In this document: positions 1 to 10,188 of the stretch, one piece after another
Numbering within the stretch: position 1 is the first letter of the stretch
Layout of the letters: each line of letters opens with the position of its first letter
Assembly (NCBI RefSeq): GCF_030818485.1
Contig: NZ_JAUTAJ010000004.1
Span: forward strand, 3,697,501-3,761,500
DNA: 64,000 bases
Source of the DNA: Pseudoroseomonas cervicalis
Lineage (GTDB): Bacteria; Pseudomonadota; Alphaproteobacteria; Acetobacterales; Acetobacteraceae
Direction: 5' to 3'
Position numbers and translations under genes: made by a program
Notes under the pieces: model-generated
Databases searched by the model: none
What the model was told of the DNA's origin: nothing
Seen by the model: the letters and a program-made list of their open reading frames with translations, nothing else

Positions 1-134
1 GCCGCGGCGCCGGCGCTGCCGGCATAGTTGACCACGACGCCATAGCCGTCGCGGCCCAGCCGTTCGGCGATGGCGGCGCCGATGCCGCGCGAGGCGCCGG
101 TGACGAGGGCAATGCGGGATCCGCTCTGGGACAT
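1..134 (-). CDS. SDR-family oxidoreductase (5' part only)
   Basis: The minus strand starts with ATG at 134 and runs off the left edge, so only about 44 residues are visible. They carry the Rossmann glycine-rich motif of short-chain dehydrogenases/reductases, [13 protein letters not shown], followed by the second strand VVVNYAG. That Asn-Tyr after the second strand is common in NADP(H)-preferring, FabG-like members. No catalytic residues lie in the window, so the substrate cannot be named. It ends the divergent space to the left of the alpha/beta hydrolase. Family assignment is firm; specific function is unknown. Confidence 0.8.
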   Translation of the reverse strand, partial: MSQSGSRIALVTGASRGIGAAIAERLGRDGYGVVVNYAGSAGAA

Positions 135-321
135 GGGGGGTCTCCTGTCGCTGGGGCCGCCATCGGGGCGGTGCCGCGCCTGATCTACGCCGCCGCGCCG
201 GGCGGATCATCGGGCACAACCCGGCAGGAGTGTTCGGGAATGCCGCACAATGGCGAGGGCGGCGGGGCAGGGCGCGGGCGGCGGCCACCATCACGGTGCC
301 CGCCGCCCGCCGGCCAGGGGC

Positions 322-1131
322 TCAGCGCGCCGGGCGGGCGCTGCCCTGGGCCGCCTGCTCGATCACCCCGGCCACCGCCTGCGGCTGGCTCACGAAGGGC
401 ACATGGCTGGCCGCGACCTCGGTCACCTGCGCGCCGATGCGGCTGGCCATGGCGCGCAGCATGCGCGGATGGATCGCCTTGTCCTCGGTGGCGATCACCG
501 CCCAGCTCGGCCGGTCGCGCCAGGCCGCCCGGGTGGTGGGGGCGCTGAAGGCGGACATGGCGATCGGCACCTGGGAGTCGCGCAGGAAGGCGGCGTCGGC
601 ATCGCTGAGATCGGCGGCGAAGCCGGCCTTGAAATTCTCCGGCCGCAGGAAGCCGAAGCCGTCGGCATGGGTGTCGATGACGAATTCGGCGGGGATGCCG
701 TAGCCCTCATATTGCTGCGCCGTCGTCTCCCCCACATCCGGGGAGAAGGCCGAGACATAGACCAGCCCCGCCACCTTGGGGTCGGCGCCGGCCTCGGTGA
801 TGACGGTGCCGCCCCAGCTATGGCCGACCAGGATGACCGGGCCATCGGCGCGCTCGATGACGCGGCGGGTGGCGGCGACATCGTCGGCCAGCGAGGTGAG
901 CGGGTTCTGCACGATGCTGACGCGGTAGCCGCGCTGCGTCAGCAGGTTATGCACCCCGCGCCAGCCCGAGCCATCGGCGAAGGCGCCATGCACCAGCACG
1001 ACATTGCGGACCGGGCCGGGGGCCGTGGCGGCGTTGTTGCCCCCCTGGTTCCGGCCCTGGGCCGAGGCGGCGACCGGCAGGGCGGCGGCGGCCAGGGCGG
1101 CGGCGAGGGCGGTGCGGCGATCAAGGCTCAT
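322..1131 (-). CDS. Exported alpha/beta hydrolase
   Basis: 269 residues. A twin-arginine-like signal (MSLDRRTALAAALAAA) and an SAQ cleavage region near residues 23-25 suggest export to the periplasm. The alpha/beta hydrolase signature follows: LVHGAFADGSGW around residues 46-57 (oxyanion loop), nucleophile elbow GHSWGG with Ser105, probable acid Asp217 and probable catalytic His243 in ASHVPF. The overall pattern resembles the EstC/salicylate-esterase-like branch, but the substrate is not predictable. It is divergent from the OhrR-type regulator at 1330 and shares the palindrome-containing gap with it, so it is the likely regulatory target (inference). Confidence 0.85.
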   Translation of the reverse strand: MSLDRRTALAAALAAAALPVAASAQGRNQGGNNAATAPGPVRNVVLVHGAFADGSGWRGVHNLLTQRGYRVSIVQNPLTSLADDVAATRRVIERADGPVILVGHSWGGTVITEAGADPKVAGLVYVSAFSPDVGETTAQQYEGYGIPAEFVIDTHADGFGFLRPENFKAGFAADLSDADAAFLRDSQVPIAMSAFSAPTTRAAWRDRPSWAVIATEDKAIHPRMLRAMASRIGAQVTEVAASHVPFVSQPQAVAGVIEQAAQGSARPAR

Positions 1132-1211
1132 GGGAAGCTCCTTCCTGGAATGGGTCAGATCGGCGGCGGAGCCTCCGGCCGGAAAGGCGGGGCGGCTCCC
1201 TCCATATTGTC

Positions 1212-1287
1212 CGCGATAATCATTATCGCGATAACCAAAACATGGCGCGTGACGCGGTGCTTGTCGAGCGCAAAATTATCGCGATAT
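1212..1287. promoter_or_regulatory. Paired TTATCGCGATA palindromes, putative MarR operator
   Basis: In the divergent gap between the hydrolase and the MarR gene, TTATCGCGATAA at 1223-1234 is a perfect 12-bp palindrome, and TTATCGCGATAT at 1276-1287 repeats it with one changed end base (core 1277-1286 is perfect). The first box overlaps a second symmetry, CGCGATAAT-C-ATTATCGCG at 1212-1230. Box centres are 53 bp apart, about five helical turns, placing them on the same DNA face. The AT-rich motif stands out from the GC-rich surroundings. MarR/OhrR proteins bind such palindromes and often autoregulate; binding here is inferred. Confidence 0.6.
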
Positions 1288-1329
1288 ATGTCCTCGCGAT
1301 TTCGTTATGCCGAGGAGGTGCCGCGCGCC

Positions 1330-1833
1330 ATGACCGGGAATGAGAAGGGCCCGCCGCCGCTGGAGGAGCAGCTCTGCTACGCCATCTATTCGGCGGGCAT
1401 CGCCATCCAGCGAGCCTACAAGCCGCTGCTGGACGAGCTGGGGCTGACCTACCCGCAATATCTGGTGCTGAACGTGCTGGCGCGCGAGGGGCAGCAGACG
1501 GTGGGCGGCATCGCCGAGCAGCTGGCCCTCGAATCCAGCACCCTGACCCCGCTGCTGAAGCGGCTGGAGGGGGCCGGGCTGGTGCGGCGCGCGCGCAACC
1601 CGGCCAATGAGCGCCAGGTGATGGTGGCGCTGACCGAGGCGGGCGAGGCGGTGCGGCGCCGCGCCACCTGCCTGGGCGACCGGCTGCTGGCCGCCTCCGG
1701 CCAGTCCATGGGCGCGCTGGGCGACCTCAATGGCGAGGTGAAGCGGCTGCGCGACGCCATCTACCGCCATATCGGCGGCTGGGAGGTCGCCCCCGGCAAC
1801 GGCAAGCCGGGCGAGGTGCAGCCCGGCGACTGA
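1330..1833 (+). CDS. ohrR: OhrR-type MarR family transcriptional regulator
   Basis: 167 residues from ATG at 1330; the reading frame stays open far upstream, but homology begins here. The N-terminus EEQLCYAIYSA places a cysteine at residue 16 where OhrR proteins carry the peroxide-sensing Cys, and LDELGLTYPQYLVL is the OhrR family signature. The winged helix-turn-helix lies at about residues 57-103 (IAEQLALESSTLTPLLKRLE, then a basic wing). OhrR represses organic-hydroperoxide resistance genes until its Cys is oxidised. No ohr gene is adjacent; the divergent alpha/beta hydrolase is the nearest candidate target. Palindromic boxes just upstream fit autoregulation. Confidence 0.82.
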   Translation: MTGNEKGPPPLEEQLCYAIYSAGIAIQRAYKPLLDELGLTYPQYLVLNVLAREGQQTVGGIAEQLALESSTLTPLLKRLEGAGLVRRARNPANERQVMVALTEAGEAVRRRATCLGDRLLAASGQSMGALGDLNGEVKRLRDAIYRHIGGWEVAPGNGKPGEVQPGD

Positions 1834-1857
1834 GCGCCGGGCGGCCGACAGCCCGGC

Positions 1858-2442
1858 TCAGCCCGGCGCCGCCTCCGGCGTGGTGGCGATGGACAGCCGC
1901 AGGCCGCGCAGCAGCCCCGCCGCCGCGCCCGGCGCCTCGGCCGGCAGCAGCAGGATGGGGGAGCTCTCGCCCATCTGCGCCAGCAGCTCCGGCAGGCCCA
2001 GCGCCGTGACCAGGCCGCGCAGGCGGCGGGTTTCGGCATCCTCCGCGGCCGGGGCGGCGCCGAAGGTCAGCAGGGCGCTGTCCAGCGCCTCCGGCACCGC
2101 CTCCGCCCCGCCGGCGATGCGGAACTGGCGGGCGGAGAAGCCGTTCGGCCGGCGCTCCACCAGCCAGCCCTGGCGCCGCTCCTGACCCGCGGCATCCTCC
2201 TCCCGCATCTCCATCCAGAAGATCGGCGGCAGCGCCTCGGCCACGGCCGGGCTGCGCGACACCTCGGATTGCGCCAGGCCCTGCGCCAGCCCGGCGATCT
2301 CCTCCTCCACCGCCACGGCGTGCCCGCCCTCGGCGCGCAGGCGCTGCGCCGCGCGGCGCAGGTCGCGCGGCGCCGCCTCGCCCAGCAGGGCGGCCAGCAG
2401 GCTGTCCTGCGGGAATCTCGGTCGGGACGGTCCGGGCTGCAT
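1858..2442 (-). CDS. Hypothetical protein, 194 aa
   Basis: I do not recognise the family. The ATG at 2442 is preceded on the minus strand by a good ribosome-binding site (AAGGAGA). The protein is soluble-looking, rich in Ala, Arg, Leu and Glu, without signal peptide or membrane segment. It has an amphipathic helical N-terminal half (LRRAAQRLRAEGG, then EEEIAGLAQGLAQ) and a mixed C-terminal half containing PPIFWMEMREED and SSPILLLPAEAPG. It converges on the MarR gene with a 24-bp gap and stands alone. The codon pattern matches neighbours, so it looks resident. Confidence 0.6.
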   Translation of the reverse strand: MQPGPSRPRFPQDSLLAALLGEAAPRDLRRAAQRLRAEGGHAVAVEEEIAGLAQGLAQSEVSRSPAVAEALPPIFWMEMREEDAAGQERRQGWLVERRPNGFSARQFRIAGGAEAVPEALDSALLTFGAAPAAEDAETRRLRGLVTALGLPELLAQMGESSPILLLPAEAPGAAAGLLRGLRLSIATTPEAAPG

Positions 2443-2875
2443 CGCCGCTCTCCTTGGCCAGGCGCCGTGATGCCCCGGCCGGGCCGCGACGCCAAGGGGA
2501 GCGGGTAAAGGCCGATCCCCGTGCGGATTTTTTCGGACCTATAGCGGAGCAGCTGCGTGGATTCGCGTGGGCCGCCGGCTGCGCCGACCAGCCCGGTTGC
2601 CGCCGAGCGCGGTATCGCTCTTCGATGCAGTGCTGCGCTGCGCTTTCCGAGTCCTGTCGCGACCCTCACGCCGGCGCGGCCACAGCCGGGCGCCGGATGC
2701 CGGCGCCCGGGCCGAGCCGCACCCGCAGCGGCGGCGCCGCGCGCCCGCGGCCTGGAATGGAACCGGATTCATTATTGGTGATCGTGGTTGAGGTCTGCTC
2801 CCCGCACATTTTTTGGCCTATTAAGCGAATTAGAAATGTGCATTCTGAGATTCACGAAACTTCGGGTGATAAGCG
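2443..2875. other. 433-bp gap upstream of the VOC-led operon
   Basis: No gene is recognised. Two related AT-rich segments lie 281 bp apart on the plus strand: ATTTTTTCGGACCTATAGCG at 2527-2546 and ATTTTTTGGCCTATTAAGCG at 2808-2827. The second lies about 50-70 bp before the VOC start and could belong to that operon's promoter region. The space between them is GC-rich and only has short overlapping reading frames without family signatures. Confidence 0.35.
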
Positions 2876-3727
2876 ATGGGCCAGATACCTCCCCGCATCG
2901 ATCATGTTGTCATCACCGTCAGGGACCGGCTGGACGAGGCGGCGGCGCAGTACAGGCGGCTCGGCTTCGCGCTGACCGAGCGTGGGCACCACTCGCTCGG
3001 CTCCAGCAACCACCTGGCGATCTTCGGGCAGGATTATCTGGAGCTGCTGGGCTTCGAGCCGGGCCGGGCGCAGCAGCGCGCCGATCTCTGGCACTATCCC
3101 GACGGGCTGAGCGGGCTGGTCTTCAAGCCGCTGCCCGAGCCGGGCTTCTTCGAGGCGCTGCGCGGGCGCGGCGTGCCGGTGGGCCCCGACAATGTCTTCC
3201 ACCGCCCGGTGCGCACCGCCGAGGGCGAGGCCGATGCGCGCTTCCGCACCGCCACGCTGCAGGATCCCGCGATCCGCAATGGCCGGATCTTCTTCTGCCA
3301 CCATGAGACGCCGGAACTGGTCTGGCGCGACGAATGGCGCGGCCATGCCAATGGCGCGCGCGGCATCGCCGAATTCGTCATCGCCAGCCGCGACCCCGAC
3401 GCCACGGCGGCGCCCTATCGCGCGCTATTCGGCGCGGCGGCGCTGCAGCCGGTGCCGGGCGGCCTGGCCCTGGCCACCGACACCGCCCGCATCCTGCTGC
3501 TGAGCCCCGAGGCCGTGGCCGAGCGCTTCGGCGATGCCGCCCCGGTGCAGCCGGATGGCAGCGACCGCATGGTGGCGCTGGGCCTGGTCTCCGGCCGGCT
3601 GGACGGGCTGGCGGAGCGGCTGCGCGGCGCCGGCATCGCCGGCCTCGCCGAGCGCGGCGGCCGGCTGGTGGTGCCGGCGGCGGAGGCCGCGGGCCTCGCC
3701 CTGGCCTTCCAGCCGGCGGAGGGCTGA
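2876..3727 (+). CDS. VOC-family (glyoxalase-like domain) protein
   Basis: 283 residues from ATG at 2876. The opening RIDHVVITVRDRLDEAAAQYRRLGF is the characteristic first beta-alpha unit of the vicinal-oxygen-chelate fold, with His9 as a potential metal ligand. The second half (GIAEFVIASRDPDATAAPYRALFG) is another VOC module, giving the two-module layout of the Glyoxalase_3-like family. SSNHLAIFGQDYLELLG is typical of that family. These proteins act as dioxygenases, isomerases or lyases in degradation pathways; substrate unknown. It leads a run of co-directional catabolic genes, with the next gene only 4 bp away, so it is probably co-transcribed. Confidence 0.8.
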   Translation: MGQIPPRIDHVVITVRDRLDEAAAQYRRLGFALTERGHHSLGSSNHLAIFGQDYLELLGFEPGRAQQRADLWHYPDGLSGLVFKPLPEPGFFEALRGRGVPVGPDNVFHRPVRTAEGEADARFRTATLQDPAIRNGRIFFCHHETPELVWRDEWRGHANGARGIAEFVIASRDPDATAAPYRALFGAAALQPVPGGLALATDTARILLLSPEAVAERFGDAAPVQPDGSDRMVALGLVSGRLDGLAERLRGAGIAGLAERGGRLVVPAAEAAGLALAFQPAEG

Positions 3728-3731
3728 GCGC

Positions 3732-4745
3732 ATGAAGGCCCTGGTGCTGCGCGAACATGGCGGGCTGGAGAAGCTGCGCCTGGAGAGCGATTTCCCCGAT
3801 CCCGTGGCGGGGCCGGGGGAGGTGGTGCTGCGCGTGCGCGCCTCCTCGCTGAATTATCACGACGTCTTCACGCGCCGCGGCATGCCCGGCATCCGGCTGA
3901 AATTCCCGGTCATCATCGGCCTCGACGTGGCCGGCGAGATCGCCGCCCTGGGCGAGGGGGTGGAAGGCTGGGCGGTCGGCGACCGCGTGCTGGTCGACCC
4001 GATCAACCGCGTCGATGGCGGGCTGATGGGCGAGACCGAGCATGGCGGCCTGGCCGAGCTGTGCCGCGCCAAGGCGCATCAGCTGATCCGCCTGCCCGAC
4101 ACGGTCAGCTTCGAGCAGGCGGCGGCGCTGCCGGTCGCCTATGGCACGGCGCTGCGCATGATGCAGGCGGTGGGCCAGGTGCAGGCCGGCGAGAAGGTGC
4201 TGGTGCTGGGCGCCAGCGGCGGTGTCGGCGTCTGCTGCGTGCAGCTGGCGAAGCTCGCCGGCGCCCATGTCATCGCCTGCGCCGGCAGCGCCGAGAAGGG
4301 CGAGCGGCTGCGCGCCCTCGGCGCCGACGAGATCATCCTCTACACCGAGACGGATTTCCTGAAGGAAGTGCAGGAGCGCCACGGCAAGCCGGCGCGGCGG
4401 CGCGGCGCCAGGGGCGGCGGCGTCGATGTGGTGGTGAACTACACCGGCGGCGACACCTGGGTGCGCTCGCTGCGCACGCTGCGCAATGGCGGCAGGCTGC
4501 TGACCTGCGGCGCCACCGCCGGCTACGACCCGGCCGAGGATCTGCGCTTCATCTGGACCTTCGAGCTGCAGATCCGCGGCTCCAATGGCTGGGACACGCC
4601 GGACATCCACACCCTGCTGGACCTGGTCGGCAGCGGCCGGCTGCAGGCGGTGATCGACCGCACCTATCCGCTGGAGCAGGGGGCCGAGGCGCTGCGCCAG
4701 ATCGAGGACCGCCAGGTCATCGGCAAGGTGGTGGTGACGCCATGA
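3732..4745 (+). CDS. Zinc-free MDR alcohol dehydrogenase / quinone oxidoreductase-like
   Basis: 337 residues. It is a medium-chain dehydrogenase/reductase: GroES-like N-domain (residues about 1-125, with SLNYHDVFTRRG and GLDVAGEIAALGEGV) and Rossmann domain with GASGGVG at 160-166. The usual structural-zinc cysteine cluster is absent, which points to the NADPH:quinone oxidoreductase/enoyl-reductase branch rather than a zinc alcohol dehydrogenase. Start ATG at 3732 sits 4 bp after the VOC stop, and the stop overlaps the next start as ATGA. Expected to reduce an enone, quinone or enoyl intermediate in the same pathway (inference). Confidence 0.82.
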   Translation: MKALVLREHGGLEKLRLESDFPDPVAGPGEVVLRVRASSLNYHDVFTRRGMPGIRLKFPVIIGLDVAGEIAALGEGVEGWAVGDRVLVDPINRVDGGLMGETEHGGLAELCRAKAHQLIRLPDTVSFEQAAALPVAYGTALRMMQAVGQVQAGEKVLVLGASGGVGVCCVQLAKLAGAHVIACAGSAEKGERLRALGADEIILYTETDFLKEVQERHGKPARRRGARGGGVDVVVNYTGGDTWVRSLRTLRNGGRLLTCGATAGYDPAEDLRFIWTFELQIRGSNGWDTPDIHTLLDLVGSGRLQAVIDRTYPLEQGAEALRQIEDRQVIGKVVVTP

Positions 4746-5164
4746 GCAGGCTGACGCCGGAGCAGGTGCAGGCCAAGCTCGACGCCTCGCCCTTCATCGC
4801 CTTCTCGGGGCTGCGCGTGGTCTCGGCCGATCTGGAGAAGGGCGAGATCACCATGCACGCCCCCTTCCGCCCGGAATTCGAGCGCGCCGCCGGCACCGGC
4901 CAGTGGCATGGCGGGCCGATCGCCGCCGTGATCGACACGGTGGGGGATTTCGCCCTCGGCATGCTGCTGGGGCGCGGGCTGCCCACCATCAATTTCCGGG
5001 TGGATTACCTCCGCCCGGCCATCAACACCGCCCTGGTCGCCACCGCCCGCGTGCGCCGCAACGGCCGCAGCGTCGGCACCGCCGATGTCGATGTCTTCGA
5101 CGAGGCGGGCCGGCTGCTCGCCATCGGCCGCGGCACCTATGCCACGGCCGAGAAGCCGGGCTGA
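4742..5164 (+). CDS. PaaI-type hotdog thioesterase
   Basis: 140 residues, the usual length for a single hotdog domain. QWHGGPIAAVIDT (His56 to Thr66) is the PaaI-family helix that carries the HGG motif and acidic Asp65; LPTINFRVDYLRPA is the following core strand. Such enzymes hydrolyse acyl- or aryl-CoA thioesters in the cytoplasm. Translationally coupled (ATGA overlap) to the oxidoreductase before it and 13 bp before the binding-protein gene. With the acyl-CoA synthetase downstream it suggests a CoA-ester pathway. Confidence 0.83.
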   Translation: MSRLTPEQVQAKLDASPFIAFSGLRVVSADLEKGEITMHAPFRPEFERAAGTGQWHGGPIAAVIDTVGDFALGMLLGRGLPTINFRVDYLRPAINTALVATARVRRNGRSVGTADVDVFDEAGRLLAIGRGTYATAEKPG

Positions 5165-5177
5165 GAAAGGACGCGCC

Positions 5178-6767
5178 ATGACACTCTCCCGCCGCTTCCT
5201 GCTGGCCGCTTCCGCCGGCCTTGTCACCGCCAGCGGCCTGCCGGCCCTGGCCCAGGCGCCGCGCCGCGGCGGCTCGCTCACCGCCAGCTGGGGCGGGTTT
5301 GAGCCGCAGGCGCTGTTCGTGCCGGGCGGTGGCGGCTCCAGCCCCTTCATGACCTCGACCAAGGTGCTGGAGCGGCTGCTGGCCTACACCGCCGATCTGC
5401 GCTTCCAGCCGGTGCTGGCCACCGCCATCGAGCCCTCGGCCGATTTCCGCAGCTACCGTGTGGTGCTGCGGCAGGGTGTCACCTGGCATGATGGCCGCCC
5501 CTTCACCGCCGAGGATGTGGTCTTCACGGTGCAGGAGCTGTGGAAGCCGATCGCCCTCGGCGTGGCGCTGAAGGCGCTGGAGGGCGTGGAGGCCGAGGGC
5601 AGCCACGCGGTGGTGCTGCGCTTTTCCTCGCCGGTGCCGGAATTCTTCTTCCGCTCCACTTTGGCCAGCCAGTTCGCGCAGGTGATCCCGAAGCATGTCT
5701 ATGCCGGGCGCGACATCATCACCAACCCGGCCAACAACCGGCCGATCGGCACCGGGCCCTGGGTGGTGAAGGAATGGGTGCGCGGCAGCCATGTCGAATA
5801 CGCCCGCAACGAGAATTACTGGGATGCCGGCAAGCCCTATCTCGACCGGCTGTTCATCCGCTGGTGGCGCGACCCGGCCTCGCGCGCCGCGGCCTTCGAG
5901 GCGGGGGCGCTGGATCTCGGCCTGTCCAACCCGGTGCCGCCGCCGGAGGTGGACCGGCTGGTGCGCGGCGGCAATTTCATCGCCAGCACGGATGGCTACC
6001 AGACCGCCAGCTGGTGCTCGACGGTGGAGTTCAACCAGCGGCGCGACCCGGTGAAGCGGCGCGAGGTGCGCCAGGCCATCCTGCACGGCATCGACCGGCA
6101 GTTCATCGCCGATACGGTGTATTTCGGCCGCGCCCGGCCGGGTGTCTCGCCGATCCACAGCGGCAATGGCGTGTTCTTCTCGGCCGATGTGCCGACCTAT
6201 GCCTTCGACCCCGAGCGCGCGGCGCGGCTGCTGGACGCGGCCGGGCTGCCGAAGCGGCGTGGCGGGCGCTTCGCCATCAGCCTGGTCGCCGCCGGCTGGT
6301 TCGAGGAGAATGTGAAGATCGGCCAGTACCTGAAGCAGGCGCTGGAGGATCTCGACATCGCGGTGACGCTGGCGGTGCCGGACCGCGCCACCTCGCTGAA
6401 GCGCATCTACACCGATTACGACTACGACATCGCCGTCTCCAACTACACCGCGCCGATCGAGCCGGTGCCGGTGGTGACGCAGTACTTCACCAGCGACGGC
6501 ATCGTGAAGGGCGCCGCCTTCCGCAACGCCACCGGCTTCTCGCTGCCGGCCATGGATGATGTCGTCGGCCGGCTGGCGGTCGAGACCGACGAGGCGCGGC
6601 GCAAGACTTTGGCGCACGACTTTGCCCGGCTGGCGGCGACCGAGGTGCCGCACACCCCGCTGGTGGAATTCGAGTCCTTCACCGTGGCGCGCAAGGGGGT
6701 GCGCAACCACAGCCTCTATGCCAACCAGATCGGCGAGAGCTGGGCCGATCTCTGGGTGGATGGCTGA
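5178..6767 (+). CDS. ABC transporter substrate-binding protein, peptide/nickel (SBP_bac_5) family
   Basis: 529 residues from ATG at 5178. Signal MTLSRRFLLAASAGL matches the twin-arginine RRxFL pattern and ends with an ALAQA cleavage region, so the mature protein is periplasmic. The SBP_bac_5 fold is shown by VTWHDGRPFTAEDVVFT, GTGPWVVKEW and VRQAILHGIDRQFIADTVY. It captures an oligopeptide-like or other organic ligand and delivers it to the two permeases encoded immediately downstream (stop overlaps the permease start by one base). Ligand not predictable; the enzymes around it suggest an organic acid or ester. Confidence 0.86.
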   Translation: MTLSRRFLLAASAGLVTASGLPALAQAPRRGGSLTASWGGFEPQALFVPGGGGSSPFMTSTKVLERLLAYTADLRFQPVLATAIEPSADFRSYRVVLRQGVTWHDGRPFTAEDVVFTVQELWKPIALGVALKALEGVEAEGSHAVVLRFSSPVPEFFFRSTLASQFAQVIPKHVYAGRDIITNPANNRPIGTGPWVVKEWVRGSHVEYARNENYWDAGKPYLDRLFIRWWRDPASRAAAFEAGALDLGLSNPVPPPEVDRLVRGGNFIASTDGYQTASWCSTVEFNQRRDPVKRREVRQAILHGIDRQFIADTVYFGRARPGVSPIHSGNGVFFSADVPTYAFDPERAARLLDAAGLPKRRGGRFAISLVAAGWFEENVKIGQYLKQALEDLDIAVTLAVPDRATSLKRIYTDYDYDIAVSNYTAPIEPVPVVTQYFTSDGIVKGAAFRNATGFSLPAMDDVVGRLAVETDEARRKTLAHDFARLAATEVPHTPLVEFESFTVARKGVRNHSLYANQIGESWADLWVDG

Positions 6768-7736
6768 TGCTGCCGCTGCCGCTGCGCCGCCTGGCCCAGG
6801 GCGTGCCGCTGGTCCTCGGCGTCGTGGTGCTGAATTTCGTGCTGATCCAGCTGGCGCCGGGCAGCTTCCTCGACGTGATGACGGCGGAGCAGCAGGTCTC
6901 CGACCCGGCGCTGATCGAGCGGCTGCGCGTCACCTATGGCATGGACCAGCCGGCCTGGATGCAGCTGCTGCGCTATATCGGCGCGGTGGCGCGGCTCGAT
7001 CTCGGCTTCTCCTACCGGCAGAACATGCCGGTGCTGGAGGTGATCCTGGCGCATCTGCCGGCGACGCTGCTGCTGATGCTGGCCAGCATCCTGGTGGCGG
7101 CGCTGCTCGGCGTCACTGCGGGAGTCATCGCGGCGGTGAAGGTGAACACGCTGTGGGACAATCTCCTGTCCTTCGCCGCGGTGTTCTTCTTCGCCGCCCC
7201 CAGCTTCTGGCTCGGCATCATGCTCACCGTGCTGTTCTCGGTGAAGCTGGGCTGGCTGCCGGTGGGCGGCATGGCGACTCTGGGCGGCGTCGGTGGTGCC
7301 CTCGCCACAGCGCTCGACGTGCTGCGCCACCTGCTGCTGCCGGCCATGGCGCTTGGCCTGTTCTACGCTGCCGTCTATGCCCGCGTCATGCGGGCCTCGA
7401 TGCTGGAGGTGCTGCACCAGGATCATGTGCGCACCGCCCGCGCCAAGGGCCTGCCGGGCTGGCGGGTGGTGACGCGGCATGTGCTGCGCAACGCCCTGCT
7501 GCCCATCGTCACCCTGCTCGGCCTGCAGCTCGGCCACCATGCTCGGCGGCAGCGTGGTGGTGGAGACGGTGTTCTCCTGGCCCGGCATCGGCAGCCTGCT
7601 GCTCGACAGCGTCTCCAGCCGCAACTACCCGGTGGTGCTGGGCGTGATGGTGTTCAGCGCGCTGCTCGTCATCCTCGCCAATATCGTGGTAGATGCCGCC
7701 TATCAGCGGCTCGACCCGCGCATCCGGGGGCGCTGA
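6767..7736 (+). CDS. DppB-type ABC permease, interrupted by a one-base frameshift
   Basis: Inner-membrane permease of the oligopeptide class, about 322 residues after correction. N-terminal membrane helix (VPLVLGVVVLNFVLIQLAPG), the family motif VTYGMDQPAWMQLL, and the cytoplasmic EAA loop VRTARAKGLPGWRVVTRHVL are in frame 6767. At 7532-7537 (GGCCACC) the frame is lost; the C-terminus MLGGSVVVETVFSWPGIG continues one frame over and stops at 7736. Removing one C gives GLQLGTMLGGS, the canonical sequence. As written, frame 6767 instead reads through garbled residues into the next permease, making a spurious 617-residue ORF. Sequencing error or a recent mutation are both possible. Confidence 0.8.
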
Positions 7737-7738
7737 GC

Positions 7739-8620
7739 ATGTCCGCGACCGTCCTCTCCCCGGCCGGCGCCGGCGCGCCGCGCCCGCGCGCCGGGCTGCT
7801 GCGCCGCTTCGCCCGCAACCGCGCCGCGCTCATCGGCGCCGCCGTGCTGCTGCTGCTGGCCATCGTGGCGCTGCTGGCGCCCTGGTACTATCCGCGCAAC
7901 CCGCTGCGCATCGTCGGCCGGCCGGAGATCTGGCCCTTCCTCGATCCGCGCTTCCCGCTGGGCACCGATTCCATGGGGCGCGACATTGCCGCCATGCTGG
8001 CGCATGGCGCGCGCGCCTCGCTGCTGATCGGGCTCTGCGCCAGCCTCACCGCCACGCTGATCGGCGTCACCATCGGCGCCACCGCCGCATGGTGCGGCCG
8101 CTGGGTGGATGAGGCGCTGATGCGCTTCACCGAGCTGTTCCAGGTGGTGCCGGGGCTGGTCTTCGTGCTCTCCATCGTCTCCATCCTGGGCGGCACCATC
8201 GCCAACATCACGCTCGCCGTCGGCATCGTCTCCTGGACGCAGATCGCGCGGCTGACGCGGGCCGAGGTGATGACACTGCGCAACCGCGAATTCGTCGAGG
8301 CCTGCCGCGTGCTCGGCATGCGCCCCTGGCAGATCCTGGCGCGCGAGATCCTGCCCAACGCCCTGCCGCCGGTGGTGGTGCTGGCCTCGCTCACCGTCGC
8401 CGCCGCCATCCTCTACGAATCCTCCGTCTCCTTCCTGGGTCTCGGCGACCCCAACATCGCCAGCTGGGGCCGGCTGGTGGGGGAGGGGCGGACGCTGATC
8501 CGCACCGCCTGGTACATCTGCGCCCTGCCCGGGGTCGCCATCATGCTGATGGTGCTGGCGCTGAACCTGGTGGGGGACGGGCTGAACGACGCGCTGAACC
8601 CCCGGCTGGGCCGCCATTGA
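7739..8620 (+). CDS. DppC-type ABC permease
   Basis: 293 residues from ATG at 7739, 2 bp after the corrected stop of the first permease. Typical DppC layout: short cytoplasmic N-terminus, first helix ALIGAAVLLLLAIVALLAPW, periplasmic loop with LGTDSMGRDIAAMLAHGARAS, then five helices and the EAA loop FVEACRVLGMRPWQILAREI. It pairs with the upstream permease and the binding protein at 5178. No ATPase gene (DppD/DppF type) occurs anywhere in the operon, so the energising subunits must be encoded elsewhere. Confidence 0.88.
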   Translation: MSATVLSPAGAGAPRPRAGLLRRFARNRAALIGAAVLLLLAIVALLAPWYYPRNPLRIVGRPEIWPFLDPRFPLGTDSMGRDIAAMLAHGARASLLIGLCASLTATLIGVTIGATAAWCGRWVDEALMRFTELFQVVPGLVFVLSIVSILGGTIANITLAVGIVSWTQIARLTRAEVMTLRNREFVEACRVLGMRPWQILAREILPNALPPVVVLASLTVAAAILYESSVSFLGLGDPNIASWGRLVGEGRTLIRTAWYICALPGVAIMLMVLALNLVGDGLNDALNPRLGRH

Positions 8621-8643
8621 GCGCGCGCCCGGAGGAACCCGAC

Positions 8644-10175
<1,532 letters not shown>

Positions 10176-10188
<13 letters not shown>

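Noticed and set aside
250..1329. Upstream extension of the MarR frame
   Set aside because: Runs opposite the alpha/beta hydrolase and through the palindromic operator; MarR homology begins at 1330.
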